This document shows positions 9,287 to 15,647 of a stretch of 39,181 nt of DNA, piece by piece. The stretch is from Turneriella sp. (lineage in GTDB: Bacteria > Spirochaetota > Leptospiria > Turneriellales > Turneriellaceae). The notes beneath the pieces were generated by a model. It saw nothing but the letters and a program-made list of their open reading frames with translations, ran no database searches and was not told the DNA's origin. The stretch's first letter is position 1; each line of letters opens with the position of its first letter. The stretch lies in contig JABARV010000022.1 in assembly GCA_019186965.1 (NCBI GenBank), positions 1 to 39,181 of the forward strand. Direction: 5' to 3'. A program made the translations under genes and the position numbers.

Positions 9287-11002
9287 ATGACCTTACGCTT
9301 TCTTTTACGCAATCTTTTGGCACAGGCTGCAAAAGTGGCCGCTAAAAAACTTGGCGTTGCGCTGCCCAATGGTTTTGTTGCACGGGTAGACTATACACCG
9401 AATATAAAACTGGGGCATTATGCAACACCAGTTGCGATGGAGCTTGCGAAGGTATTTAAAAAGTCGCCACGGCAAATTGCGGAATCTATTCTTGACGCAC
9501 TCGATAAATCTTATTTTACAAAAGTAGAAATTGCCGGCGCAGGGTTTATCAACCTTACCTTTAGCACAAAAACACTTTCTAATGCAGTTTCTTTTCCAAG
9601 CGTTGGTAAGTGGTTAAAAAATGTGCAGGGCGAAATAGAAAGCGAGAAGATAATTTTTGAATACGTTTCTGCAAACCCCACAGGGCCAATGAACATTGTC
9701 TCTGCGCGAGCAGCGTCTGTAGGGGATAGTTTAACGCGCACTCTTAAAGCCGCCGGGTGCGATGTATGGCGTGAATACTATGTGAACGATTTTGGTAATC
9801 AAGTAGAGATGCTTGGCCTTTCTTTTGCGTACCGTTATTTACAAAAATTTGTCCCGGTAGAGCTGCCTGAAAATTGTTACCAAGGCGAATACATAAAAGA
9901 TTATCTTGAAAAAATTTTAACCGATGAAAAAACTCCCGATGCTATACTTTTAACAAAAGAGCGAATCGACACACTCGATAAAAGTGCGTGGTTTTTGGAA
10001 GCGGGAAAATACTTTGCGCCTTTAGGCGTACGTGCGATTTTAACGGATCAACAAAAAGACTTAAAGACGTTTAGGGCTGAGTTCGATCAATTTTTTTCGG
10101 AGGCATCGCTCCACCAAAAAGGTGCAGTTTTAGAGATAGCGGAAAAACTTAAAGTAAAAGGAAAGATAAAATCTGAAGATGGCGCACAGGTTTTTTTAAG
10201 TACCGAATACGGCGACGATAAAGATAGGGTTGTCGTGCGTTCCGACGGCAGGCCAACGTATTTGCTTGCGGATATTGCGTACCACCACAACAAGGTAGAG
10301 CGTGGCTTTAAGCGCATCGTCGATATATGGGGTCCCGACCACCACGGTTATATCGCACGTCTTGCGGGTGCGCTTAAAGCTTTGGGTTTCGAGAATTTTA
10401 AAGTTATTATTGCACAGCAAGTGAATTTACTGGAAAACGGAGAGCCTGTTGTAATGTCAAAAAGGTTGGGTAAATTTCAAACGATGCGCGACCTTATCGA
10501 AAAAATTCCCGTGGATGTGTGCCGTTATTTTTTTGTTGTACGCAGTTTGGGTACGCACCTCGATTTTGATTTAACCCTTGCGCTCGATCAATCCAAAAAA
10601 AATCCTGTATACTATATCCAGTACGCACACGCCCGCATCCATTCGATTGCGCGTGAAGTAGATTTTGGTTTAACTAAGCCGCTCGAATTAGAACGCGTTA
10701 TAGGTGCAGGTAGGCTTTACGAATTTTTCGAGCGAGAAGAGTTGTTCCTATTCCTTTTGCGTTTTCCCGAAGTAGTCCAAGATATTGCGCGTAATTACGA
10801 GATACAACGGCTTCCCGAATACCTTTACCAAACGGCGACTCTTTTTACGGCGTTTTACCACGGCAAGAATAACCGTATTAAGGATGTTTTACAATCGAAT
10901 CCCGACGAAGGATTTGCCCTTTTGGCGCTTTGTGCATTTACCGCGCAGGTTTTAGAAACGGGACTTTCTTTTCTTGGGATATCTGCTCCCAAGGAAATGT
11001 AA
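9287..11002 (+). CDS. argS: arginyl-tRNA synthetase
   Basis: ArgRS charges tRNA-Arg with arginine. The 571-residue protein has the N-terminal Add1-type region, the ATP-site block EYVSANPTGP, the DIWGPDHHGYIARLAGAL block, the KMSKS-like VVMSKRLGKFQTMRDLI, and the anticodon-binding helical domain beginning QYAHARIHSI. Where most ArgRS carry HIGH (NPTGPLHIGHAR), this protein reads NPTGPMNIVSARAASVGD, so both catalytic histidines are replaced (Asn and Ser). Everything else is intact and in frame, so this looks like a natural variant rather than a pseudogene. No second argS is visible in the window. Confidence 0.93.
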   Translation: MTLRFLLRNLLAQAAKVAAKKLGVALPNGFVARVDYTPNIKLGHYATPVAMELAKVFKKSPRQIAESILDALDKSYFTKVEIAGAGFINLTFSTKTLSNAVSFPSVGKWLKNVQGEIESEKIIFEYVSANPTGPMNIVSARAASVGDSLTRTLKAAGCDVWREYYVNDFGNQVEMLGLSFAYRYLQKFVPVELPENCYQGEYIKDYLEKILTDEKTPDAILLTKERIDTLDKSAWFLEAGKYFAPLGVRAILTDQQKDLKTFRAEFDQFFSEASLHQKGAVLEIAEKLKVKGKIKSEDGAQVFLSTEYGDDKDRVVVRSDGRPTYLLADIAYHHNKVERGFKRIVDIWGPDHHGYIARLAGALKALGFENFKVIIAQQVNLLENGEPVVMSKRLGKFQTMRDLIEKIPVDVCRYFFVVRSLGTHLDFDLTLALDQSKKNPVYYIQYAHARIHSIAREVDFGLTKPLELERVIGAGRLYEFFEREELFLFLLRFPEVVQDIARNYEIQRLPEYLYQTATLFTAFYHGKNNRIKDVLQSNPDEGFALLALCAFTAQVLETGLSFLGISAPKEM

Positions 11003-11005
11003 AAA

Positions 11006-11150
11006 AAAGGGGCATCTAAAAAGTCGTGAACCATGCCTACACGGCGCGGGTGAATGCGCGAAAACAGGCCATTTCTGGCCGTTTTGCAAGCGGTTTGTTC
11101 GCCAAACCGCGGCGCTTTCGCTCATTCGGCGACTTTTTAGACTGCCCTTT
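11006..11150. repeat. 145-bp element with terminal inverted repeats (MITE-like)
   Basis: The ends are inverted copies: TCTAAAAAGTCG at 11015-11026 matches CGACTTTTTAGA at 11130-11141 exactly, and the flanking GGGGC and GCCCT are similar. Inside it, GAATGCGCGAAAA near 11052 imperfectly pairs with TTTCGCTCATTC near 11117. Two further hairpins sit in the centre: AAAACAGGCC with GGCCGTTTT (11061-11085) and GCGGTTTG with CAAACCGC (11090-11110). It is G+C-rich, codes for nothing obvious and fills the gap between convergent argS and a lipoprotein gene. A miniature transposable element, an intergenic palindromic repeat or a large bidirectional terminator would all fit. Confidence 0.6.
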
Positions 11151-11166
11151 CTAAAAACTGTTTTCT

Positions 11167-11182
11167 CTAATTTTTAAATTAG
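11167..11182. terminator. AT-rich palindrome between convergent genes
   Basis: CTAATTT at 11167-11173 and AAATTAG at 11176-11182 are perfect inverted copies around TT. The palindrome covers the stop codon of the lipoprotein gene. It is A/T-rich, so its stem is weak; at best it helps end transcription. Confidence 0.25.
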
Positions 11183-11661
11183 TGTGAAGCGAGTTCGGCC
11201 ATCGCCAATTCGCAGTCTTTTTTGATACCTTTTTTGACGATTTCCATAATGACTTTGCAGCCAACGTATTCGCCGTCAGGTTTACAGTTTGATTTTTTAA
11301 CTTGTGCGCCTTTGATGCGACCAGCTAAATCTTTACCAATAACTGAGTTTGCAAGTTCTGCGTTCTCAACAGTTGCAGCTGCTTGCATGTTTGCTCCACG
11401 GCAGATTTCAATGACTTTTGACATTGCATCCATACGTGCAGCTTCTTTTGCTGTAGTTTCTTTTTGGATATTGGTTTTCACGCCTTTCTTTGATACTCCA
11501 GCGCCTTTTACGATAAGCTTATCTTCGCCCACAAAGCCGCCTTCAATCTCGTCGATTGAACCTTCGCCTTGGCTAATATCTTGCATGCCCTTTGTGCCGC
11601 CGCCGCAGTATGTTACCACGAATGCGATTACAAAAAAAGCTAAGTAACCTGTTCTTTTCAT
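11179..11661 (-). CDS. small LPP20-like lipoprotein
   Basis: This 160-residue protein begins MKRTGYLAFFVIAFVVTYC, a positively charged hydrophobic signal ending in V-T-Y-C, which fits the relaxed lipobox of spirochaetes, followed by a Gly-rich tether. The mature part resembles LPP20-type lipoproteins: an Ala/Met-rich helix (ETTAKEAARMDAMSKVIEIC) followed by a beta-rich segment with CKPDGEYVGCKVIMEIV. It is probably exported and lipid-anchored in an outer membrane. AAAGGAG lies a few bases ahead of the ATG, one of the best ribosome binding sites in the window, suggesting high expression. It is transcribed away from the papain-like protease gene, with which it shares a 184-base regulatory gap. 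The role is unknown. Confidence 0.7.
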   Translation of the reverse strand: MKRTGYLAFFVIAFVVTYCGGGTKGMQDISQGEGSIDEIEGGFVGEDKLIVKGAGVSKKGVKTNIQKETTAKEAARMDAMSKVIEICRGANMQAAATVENAELANSVIGKDLAGRIKGAQVKKSNCKPDGEYVGCKVIMEIVKKGIKKDCELAMAELASH

Positions 11662-11692
11662 AGAGTCTCCTTTAGTTCCCAGTTGGGTTGGA

Positions 11693-11717
11693 TTGTCATT
11701 TATTTTTTTTATGACAA
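11693..11717. promoter_or_regulatory. inverted repeat in the lipoprotein promoter region
   Basis: TTGTCAT at 11693-11699 and ATGACAA at 11711-11717 are perfect inverted copies separated by a T-rich spacer. Just beside them on the minus strand lies TTGACT, with the ATGACA of the repeat 17 bases further on. The repeat could therefore be a regulator site covering the lipoprotein promoter. It lies about 30-55 bases ahead of the lipoprotein start codon. No regulator is assigned. Confidence 0.35.
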
Positions 11718-11767
11718 GTCAAGCCAAAAGGTAAGTTTTAGTTGTTTCCAAGTAGACGTTTGTTCCC

Positions 11768-11796
11768 TTGAAATGGGTCATAAAAAAAACTAATTT
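11768..11796 (+). promoter_or_regulatory. possible promoter of the papain-like protease gene
   Basis: TTGAAA (11768-11773) and TAATTT (11791-11796) are separated by 17 bases, the standard spacing for a sigma-70-type promoter, about 50 bases ahead of the protease start codon. The -10 element is poor. A second candidate, TTTACA with TAAGTA 17 bases later, would leave almost no leader. Confidence 0.3.
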
Positions 11797-11845
11797 TTGG
11801 AAAAAAATGGTCTTTACATCGCAAAGTAAAACGTCTAAGTAGTAT

Positions 11846-12850
11846 ATGGAAAAGAATAATAGGTGGATTTATACCGCAATAGCGGCAATCCTCATTGTGG
11901 GTGTCCTCCCACTCGTCTCAATTGATACAAATGCAAGAAGGAAAAGTATTCAAGATCGTTTTAACAAAATTAAAGCGCAAAACGATGCGAAGCTTGAAAA
12001 ACTACGTCAAGAAGTCAACGATATGAACGCCGAAATCAAACGGCGTAGCTTATCGTTTCAGGTTGAAATCAACGAAAAAATGAAAGAGAAAATGGCGGAT
12101 ATCACGGGGTTAAGGCCGCCTAAACCACCTAAACCAAACCCTAAACCTGCGCCTGAACCTAAACCTGCACCACCGCCGCCTGTGCCCGATGAAGATAAAC
12201 GCAGCCAATGCGACCCCAGCGCAGAAGCATTCGATTGGCGTGCCTACGGAGTTGTACCTGCAATTCGTGACCAAAAAACATGCGGGGATTGCTATATGTT
12301 CGCTGCGATGGCCTCGTACGAAACAGCGCTAAAAATCCGTAACAACCACGAAGCCGATATGGCCGAGCAGTATTTCTTAAACTGTACCAGAGAGTTTGGT
12401 TGCGACGGGGGTTGGTATGGTACGGTTTGGACAAAAATGACTAAAATGAATGGGGATATCGAAACAAATTATCCATACCAAGCCAAAAAAGGAATGTGTA
12501 AAAATGTTACTCCTAATGGAAACTATCTCGTTATGAAATCGGGGTATGTTTCGCAAAACCTTGCCTCGCCACAGGCAATAAAAAATGCGCTATGCGAACA
12601 CGGTGTGCTTGCGACTGCAGTTAATGCAACGCGGATGTTTACCGCATATAAAAAAGGTATTTTTAATGAAGGCGCAAACTCAGGTGGTGTAAACCACGCT
12701 GTCAATATCGTTGGTTGGGATAACTCCAAACGCGCATGGCTCATCCGTAACTCGTGGGGCACCGGTTGGGGCGACCAAGGGTATGCATGGGTTGAGTGGG
12801 GCTCGAACCTCATCGGCTATGGTACGATGTGGGTCGAACCAGTGAAATAA
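11846..12850 (+). CDS. membrane-anchored papain-family (C1) cysteine protease
   Basis: This 334-residue protein has four parts: a short basic start and one membrane segment (about residues 8-25), a charged coiled coil (about 30-85), a Pro/Lys linker rich in PKP and PAP repeats (90-114), and a papain domain (about 125-334). The catalytic set is complete: Gln143 (RDQKTCGDCY), Cys149, His284 (GVNHAVNIVGW) and Asn302 (IRNSWGTGWGDQGY). The CDGG motif near residue 186 is also typical. There is no recognisable inhibitory I29 propeptide; the coiled coil and linker take its place. The signal-anchor topology puts the protease on the periplasmic or outer face. The ribosome binding site is weak. Substrates are unknown; turnover of envelope proteins or secretion toward a host or prey are inferences. 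Confidence 0.88.
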   Translation: MEKNNRWIYTAIAAILIVGVLPLVSIDTNARRKSIQDRFNKIKAQNDAKLEKLRQEVNDMNAEIKRRSLSFQVEINEKMKEKMADITGLRPPKPPKPNPKPAPEPKPAPPPPVPDEDKRSQCDPSAEAFDWRAYGVVPAIRDQKTCGDCYMFAAMASYETALKIRNNHEADMAEQYFLNCTREFGCDGGWYGTVWTKMTKMNGDIETNYPYQAKKGMCKNVTPNGNYLVMKSGYVSQNLASPQAIKNALCEHGVLATAVNATRMFTAYKKGIFNEGANSGGVNHAVNIVGWDNSKRAWLIRNSWGTGWGDQGYAWVEWGSNLIGYGTMWVEPVK

Positions 12851-12856
12851 AAATTG

Positions 12857-14290
12857 TTACAGATAGCGAATTTGTAACAGAGTCAAATCGTCTTCTAACG
12901 GAATTTTGCCACGAAAAGTGTGGAGTTCTGTTAGAAGACGTTCCTCGCGTTGCTCTAAAGATAGCACAAGCGAAGCGTTCAAGACTTCGCTTAATTTATT
13001 CTCTTGAAACTCTTCGCCATTTTCGTTCGTTGTTTCCAGAAGGCCGTCGGTATAGAAGAGTAGCGTGTCGCCATGTTCTAGCGTGATTGTCTTCGGATTG
13101 AAAACACTGTCGGTGACGACTCCTAAAAGTCGCCCGGGTACCGTTAACGAATTTACACAGTTTTTTTGTAAATGAAAAATAGAGGGATGCCCTGCGTTGA
13201 TGATCGTCGTTTCACCGGTTAAAAAATGTATTTCAACAAAAACCGCGCTAATAAAAATTCCATTTGCGGAGTAACGTAAAATCTCAGCGTTTAAGTATTG
13301 CGCTGCGTCGATTAAACTGTGTTTGGAATCTTTCCAAAAATCGCGGAGAATGAGCGAAGCCATTGCAGAGAAAAAGCCGGCTGAAACTCCATGGCCGCTC
13401 ACGTCGCCGAGAATGATACGCCATGAGTTTGGTGTTTTTACGAAATCATAAAAATCACCACCCACTTTGTCGACGCTTTGATAAAAAATGCGAGAATCTA
13501 AAAAATGGTCGCGGGGGAGTACAGAAGGTAAAAGTTTTCGATGCAGTACGCGTGTGAAATCTAAATCGCGTTCAATAGTTTCATTGCGTTCGCGCAATTC
13601 TGTTTCGCGGAGGATAATTTTTTCGGTGAGTGCTTCGAGCCGCCAAGCACGGTTGCGCAATAAAATCCAAGCGTACGCAATCACCGAAAGCATGAGTGCA
13701 AAACTGCCCAATGCAGGCGATTGCTTAAAGCCCAAAATTGGGGCGACGGATAAACTTAAAAGAGCAAATGATATACTCGATATATAAATCCACAGTATAC
13801 TTTTGGCTAAAGGTAAAATTTCTTTTTGTTCGTTTGTTGGTGAGCGGATTGTTTTTATGAGCTTAAAGGTTGCCCAAAAAATGGGTGTCGCGATATAGAT
13901 AACGTAAAGAATATACATCGGTTGTCGGGTGTATAGGCGTTCAACACGGTGCTCGCCAACCCATGTAGTTTGTTTGAGTATCTCGTAAGCAGAGGGCGTG
14001 AGTAATTCGTAGAGAGTATAAAGTGTAAAAACAAGCCCAAAAATAAAATATCCGTATTCTATACGTTCCATGAGTTTTCTTGAGCCGATGACGGCTTTAA
14101 TAAAAAGATGGAATGTAAAACCCAAGTAGCATAAAATGGGCATAAGGAGGATAATAAACTGCGCCTCCCAAACACGAAACGAAATGGTGAGAATACTAAT
14201 GATGGCAAAGTAGGCAATGACTAAAAGGAGCAACGTAAATGCTCGGTTGATGTTTGCTTTGCGGTTGAGAAAATAAAAGAGAACGGCCAA
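12857..14290 (-). CDS. membrane-bound SpoIIE/RsbU-type PP2C phosphatase (start probably displaced by a frameshift)
   Basis: The N-terminal half has about seven hydrophobic segments (7TM-type sensor), followed by a short coiled coil (LTEKIILRETELRERNE) and a SpoIIE-type PP2C domain. The phosphatase motifs GGDFYDF, ILGDVSGHGVSAGFFSAM, INAGHPS and LLFYTDGLLETTN are all present, so the catalytic part looks active. Such proteins dephosphorylate anti-anti-sigma factors in partner-switching pathways, which are abundant in Leptospira-like spirochaetes. No anti-sigma partner is adjacent. The only in-frame start is a TTG at 14290 with no ribosome binding site, placed inside what reads as the first membrane helix; see the entry at 14291-14384 for the likely true start. 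Confidence 0.85.
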   Translation of the reverse strand: MAVLFYFLNRKANINRAFTLLLLVIAYFAIISILTISFRVWEAQFIILLMPILCYLGFTFHLFIKAVIGSRKLMERIEYGYFIFGLVFTLYTLYELLTPSAYEILKQTTWVGEHRVERLYTRQPMYILYVIYIATPIFWATFKLIKTIRSPTNEQKEILPLAKSILWIYISSISFALLSLSVAPILGFKQSPALGSFALMLSVIAYAWILLRNRAWRLEALTEKIILRETELRERNETIERDLDFTRVLHRKLLPSVLPRDHFLDSRIFYQSVDKVGGDFYDFVKTPNSWRIILGDVSGHGVSAGFFSAMASLILRDFWKDSKHSLIDAAQYLNAEILRYSANGIFISAVFVEIHFLTGETTIINAGHPSIFHLQKNCVNSLTVPGRLLGVVTDSVFNPKTITLEHGDTLLFYTDGLLETTNENGEEFQENKLSEVLNASLVLSLEQREERLLTELHTFRGKIPLEDDLTLLQIRYL

Positions 14291-14384
14291 AACAATAAGG
14301 AGTGTTGTAAAAAGAATCCAGAGTAAATCTATCCAAAGAAACGTGATGGGGCTGTGGAAGGTGGTTGTAGATGCTGGAGGTCAT
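14291..14384 (-). other. frameshifted 5' end of the PP2C phosphatase gene
   Basis: An ATG at 14382-14384 (minus strand) has AAAGGA ideally placed in front of it and reads MTSSIYNHLPQP. The phosphatase frame is open upstream of its TTG and reads TFLWIDLLWILFTTLLIVLA, a perfect first membrane helix, but contains no start codon before a TGA. Removing one base from the GGGG run at 14348-14351 joins the two pieces into one protein of about 508 residues. This is either a real inactivating or phase-varying mutation, or a sequencing error in the homopolymer. Confidence 0.7.
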
Positions 14385-14411
14385 AGTTTCCTTTAAGCGG
14401 CAAGCTGTCTT

Positions 14412-14468
14412 TTATTGCAACACATCAAAGCCCATGACACGAAAATCGTTATCGAATGTAAAGATAAT
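14412..14468 (-). pseudogene. C-terminal remnant of a PIN-domain (VapC) toxin
   Basis: On the minus strand this stretch reads IIFTFDNDFRVMGFDVLQ and then stop, the typical last strand and helix of a PIN toxin (TFDxDF). It lies directly downstream of, and overlaps in another frame, the end of an intact-looking antitoxin gene. A deletion has apparently removed about 110 codons of toxin from just after the antitoxin's conserved YLY to the TFDNDF region. The antitoxin is left orphaned. Confidence 0.7.
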
Positions 14469-14670
14469 TATTATGATTCTTACTCAAATCACTCTCTACT
14501 TGGCCTATATAAAAATCTGTGTCGCTAAAAAAAGGGGCTTCATTTTTAGTTGCAAGCTTCTCTTCAAGAGACTCTCGAATCAGTTCGCCTAAAGATATAG
14601 AAGGAGACGCGGCTAACTTTTCGGCTTTAAGTTTTAGGTGATCGGGAAGCATAATTGCAGTACGCATCAT
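14449..14670 (-). CDS. orphan ribbon-helix-helix (CopG/VapB-like) antitoxin
   Basis: This 73-residue protein begins MMRTAIMLPDHLKLKAEKLA and continues SISLGELIRESLEEKL, a ribbon-helix-helix DNA-binding domain. Its C-terminal half (PFFSDTDFYIGQVESDLSKNHNNYLY) resembles the toxin-binding tail of CopG-type antitoxins that are paired with PIN toxins. The expected toxin gene is reduced to its final codons (14412-14468), so the protein can no longer neutralise its own partner but may still bind its operator or cross-neutralise a related toxin. Two ATG codons (14670 and 14667) lie inside the palindromic operator. Confidence 0.75.
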   Translation of the reverse strand: MMRTAIMLPDHLKLKAEKLAASPSISLGELIRESLEEKLATKNEAPFFSDTDFYIGQVESDLSKNHNNYLYIR

Positions 14671-14698
14671 AGATATAATGTATGTTATACCTATGATG
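14665..14698. promoter_or_regulatory. palindromic operator of the orphan antitoxin
   Basis: CATCATAG at 14665-14672 and CTATGATG at 14691-14698 are perfect 8-base inverted copies, with an inner TATAA/TTATA pair between them. One arm contains the antitoxin start codon. This is the arrangement expected for an autorepressed ribbon-helix-helix antitoxin. Confidence 0.6.
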
Positions 14699-14717
14699 TG
14701 TCAAGAATTACCGCAAG

Positions 14718-15113
14718 TTATTTGTATTGCCATTTATAGAGTCGGACTAAATTCAATTTCTCCATAAATTGAAAATCAGAATCAAAACTCCAGATAGTAG
14801 CCTTTGCCTCGCGGGCTAAAGCGGCAATTAGTAAATCAGCAAAAGCAAATGTGTACCCTTTTTGTCGAGCAATATGAATCATTTCTGTAATCATTTCACA
14901 ACTTTTTTGTGACGGATAGTGTTGAGGTAAGGCTTGCAGTAAAGGCACTAAACGCGCCGCGTCTGTTTTGTTTGCACCGATTAACAATTCTGCAAAAACT
15001 GGATAGGCAAGTGCTACATTATCATCATCCAGTAAACGGATCACTTCATTTTTGCACGCATGAGGCTTGGGGCGAAAGAAATCTATCCAAACCGAAGTGT
15101 CGATGAATACCAA
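14718..15113 (-). CDS. vapC: PIN-domain ribonuclease toxin (VapC)
   Basis: VapC toxins are PIN-domain endoribonucleases that cut tRNA or rRNA and stop growth. The 131-residue protein keeps the acidic catalytic set: Asp5 (MVFIDTSVWIDFF), Glu42 (FAELLIGA), Asp93 (FADLLIAALA) and Asp111/Asp113 (WSFDSDFQ). It starts with TTG two bases after the vapB stop codon, so translation is coupled to the antitoxin. It appears intact and should be active unless neutralised. The target RNA cannot be read from the sequence. Confidence 0.88.
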   Translation of the reverse strand: MVFIDTSVWIDFFRPKPHACKNEVIRLLDDDNVALAYPVFAELLIGANKTDAARLVPLLQALPQHYPSQKSCEMITEMIHIARQKGYTFAFADLLIAALAREAKATIWSFDSDFQFMEKLNLVRLYKWQYK

Positions 15114-15115
15114 AA

Positions 15116-15310
15116 TTATTTACGTTCCCGTGATTTTTTTATATCAATTTTTAAGTCGATTTTACCTGCCAAAGATTTCAATTCGTCTATCTTTTTACGA
15201 CGAATCATTTCAGTTAGAGAATAGATAACCGTATCTGTTTTTGATTTAAAACCCAACATTTTTTGTGCTTCGGCTAAGGTTTCAGCCGGTATATCTAAAG
15301 TTGTACGCAT
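15116..15310 (-). CDS. vapB: VapB antitoxin
   Basis: This 64-residue antitoxin reads MRTTLDIPAETLAEAQKMLG then SKTDTVIYSLTEMIRRKKIDELKSLAGKIDL, a ribbon-helix-helix domain followed by the helix and GKIDL tail that wrap the VapC active site. The frame is open for a further 36 codons upstream, but MRTTLD is the conserved beginning, so the ATG at 15310 is used. It precedes vapC by two bases. Confidence 0.85.
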   Translation of the reverse strand: MRTTLDIPAETLAEAQKMLGFKSKTDTVIYSLTEMIRRKKIDELKSLAGKIDLKIDIKKSRERK

Positions 15311-15368
15311 ACAAAAAGCATAAATATATATGTAATGAGTCGTCAATATAAATAAAAATTGTGCATAT

Positions 15369-15455
15369 ATGCAAAAGATGATGAAGGGTTTTGTGACTTT
15401 CGGTGATGCAGAAGGCAAAAATCACTCGCAATACCATTGGCATTTACAAGAGTAG
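15369..15455 (+). CDS. possible 28-residue peptide, unrecognised
   Basis: An ATG inside the perfect palindrome GCATATATGC (15363-15372) opens a short frame beginning MQKMMKGFVTFGDAEGKNHS. It ends four bases ahead of the next gene. Nothing identifies it. It could be a leader peptide or the end of a decayed gene, or chance. Confidence 0.15.
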   Translation: MQKMMKGFVTFGDAEGKNHSQYHWHLQE

Positions 15456-15458
15456 CCC

Positions 15459-15647
15459 ATGCGTAATATGCCTGTGCGTGTCTTTCGCTCGTTTGAAGAA
15501 GAAGAAAAAGCCAACCGTGAATACGACCGGTCGCTCACGCCCGATGAGCGGTTTGCCATTGCTCATGAAATCATCAAGCATGTTCACGGCGATTTATCGA
15601 AATGCCCTGACGTGAGAGAGTACCACCGCATGAGGGGCGATGTCTGA
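15459..15647 (+). CDS. small partner protein of a nucleotidyltransferase module
   Basis: A 62-residue acidic protein containing VRVFRSFEEEEKANREYDRS and LTPDERFAIAHEII. Small proteins of this pattern (SFEEA-KA-REY, SLTPEER) are commonly encoded directly ahead of AbiEii/DUF6036-like nucleotidyltransferases. Here it overlaps the next gene by 8 bases. It may be the antitoxin half of a toxin-antitoxin-like pair, but this is inferred from arrangement only. An internal ATG three codons in (MPVRVF) could be the actual start. Confidence 0.65.
   Translation: MRNMPVRVFRSFEEEEKANREYDRSLTPDERFAIAHEIIKHVHGDLSKCPDVREYHRMRGDV

Noticed and set aside
12855-12879. TGTTACA/TGTAACA inverted repeat at the convergent ends of the protease and phosphatase genes
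   Set aside because: The stem is weak, the loop is long, there is no T-tract and it lies inside the phosphatase coding end, so it is not called a terminator.
14371-14592. A plus-strand frame across the decayed toxin region
   Set aside because: It is Lys/Ile-rich, matches nothing, and is explained by the minus-strand antitoxin and toxin remnant.
15311-15418. Longer version of VapB starting at 15418
   Set aside because: The extra 36 residues are hydrophobic and unlike any VapB; MRTTLD at 15310 is the conserved start.
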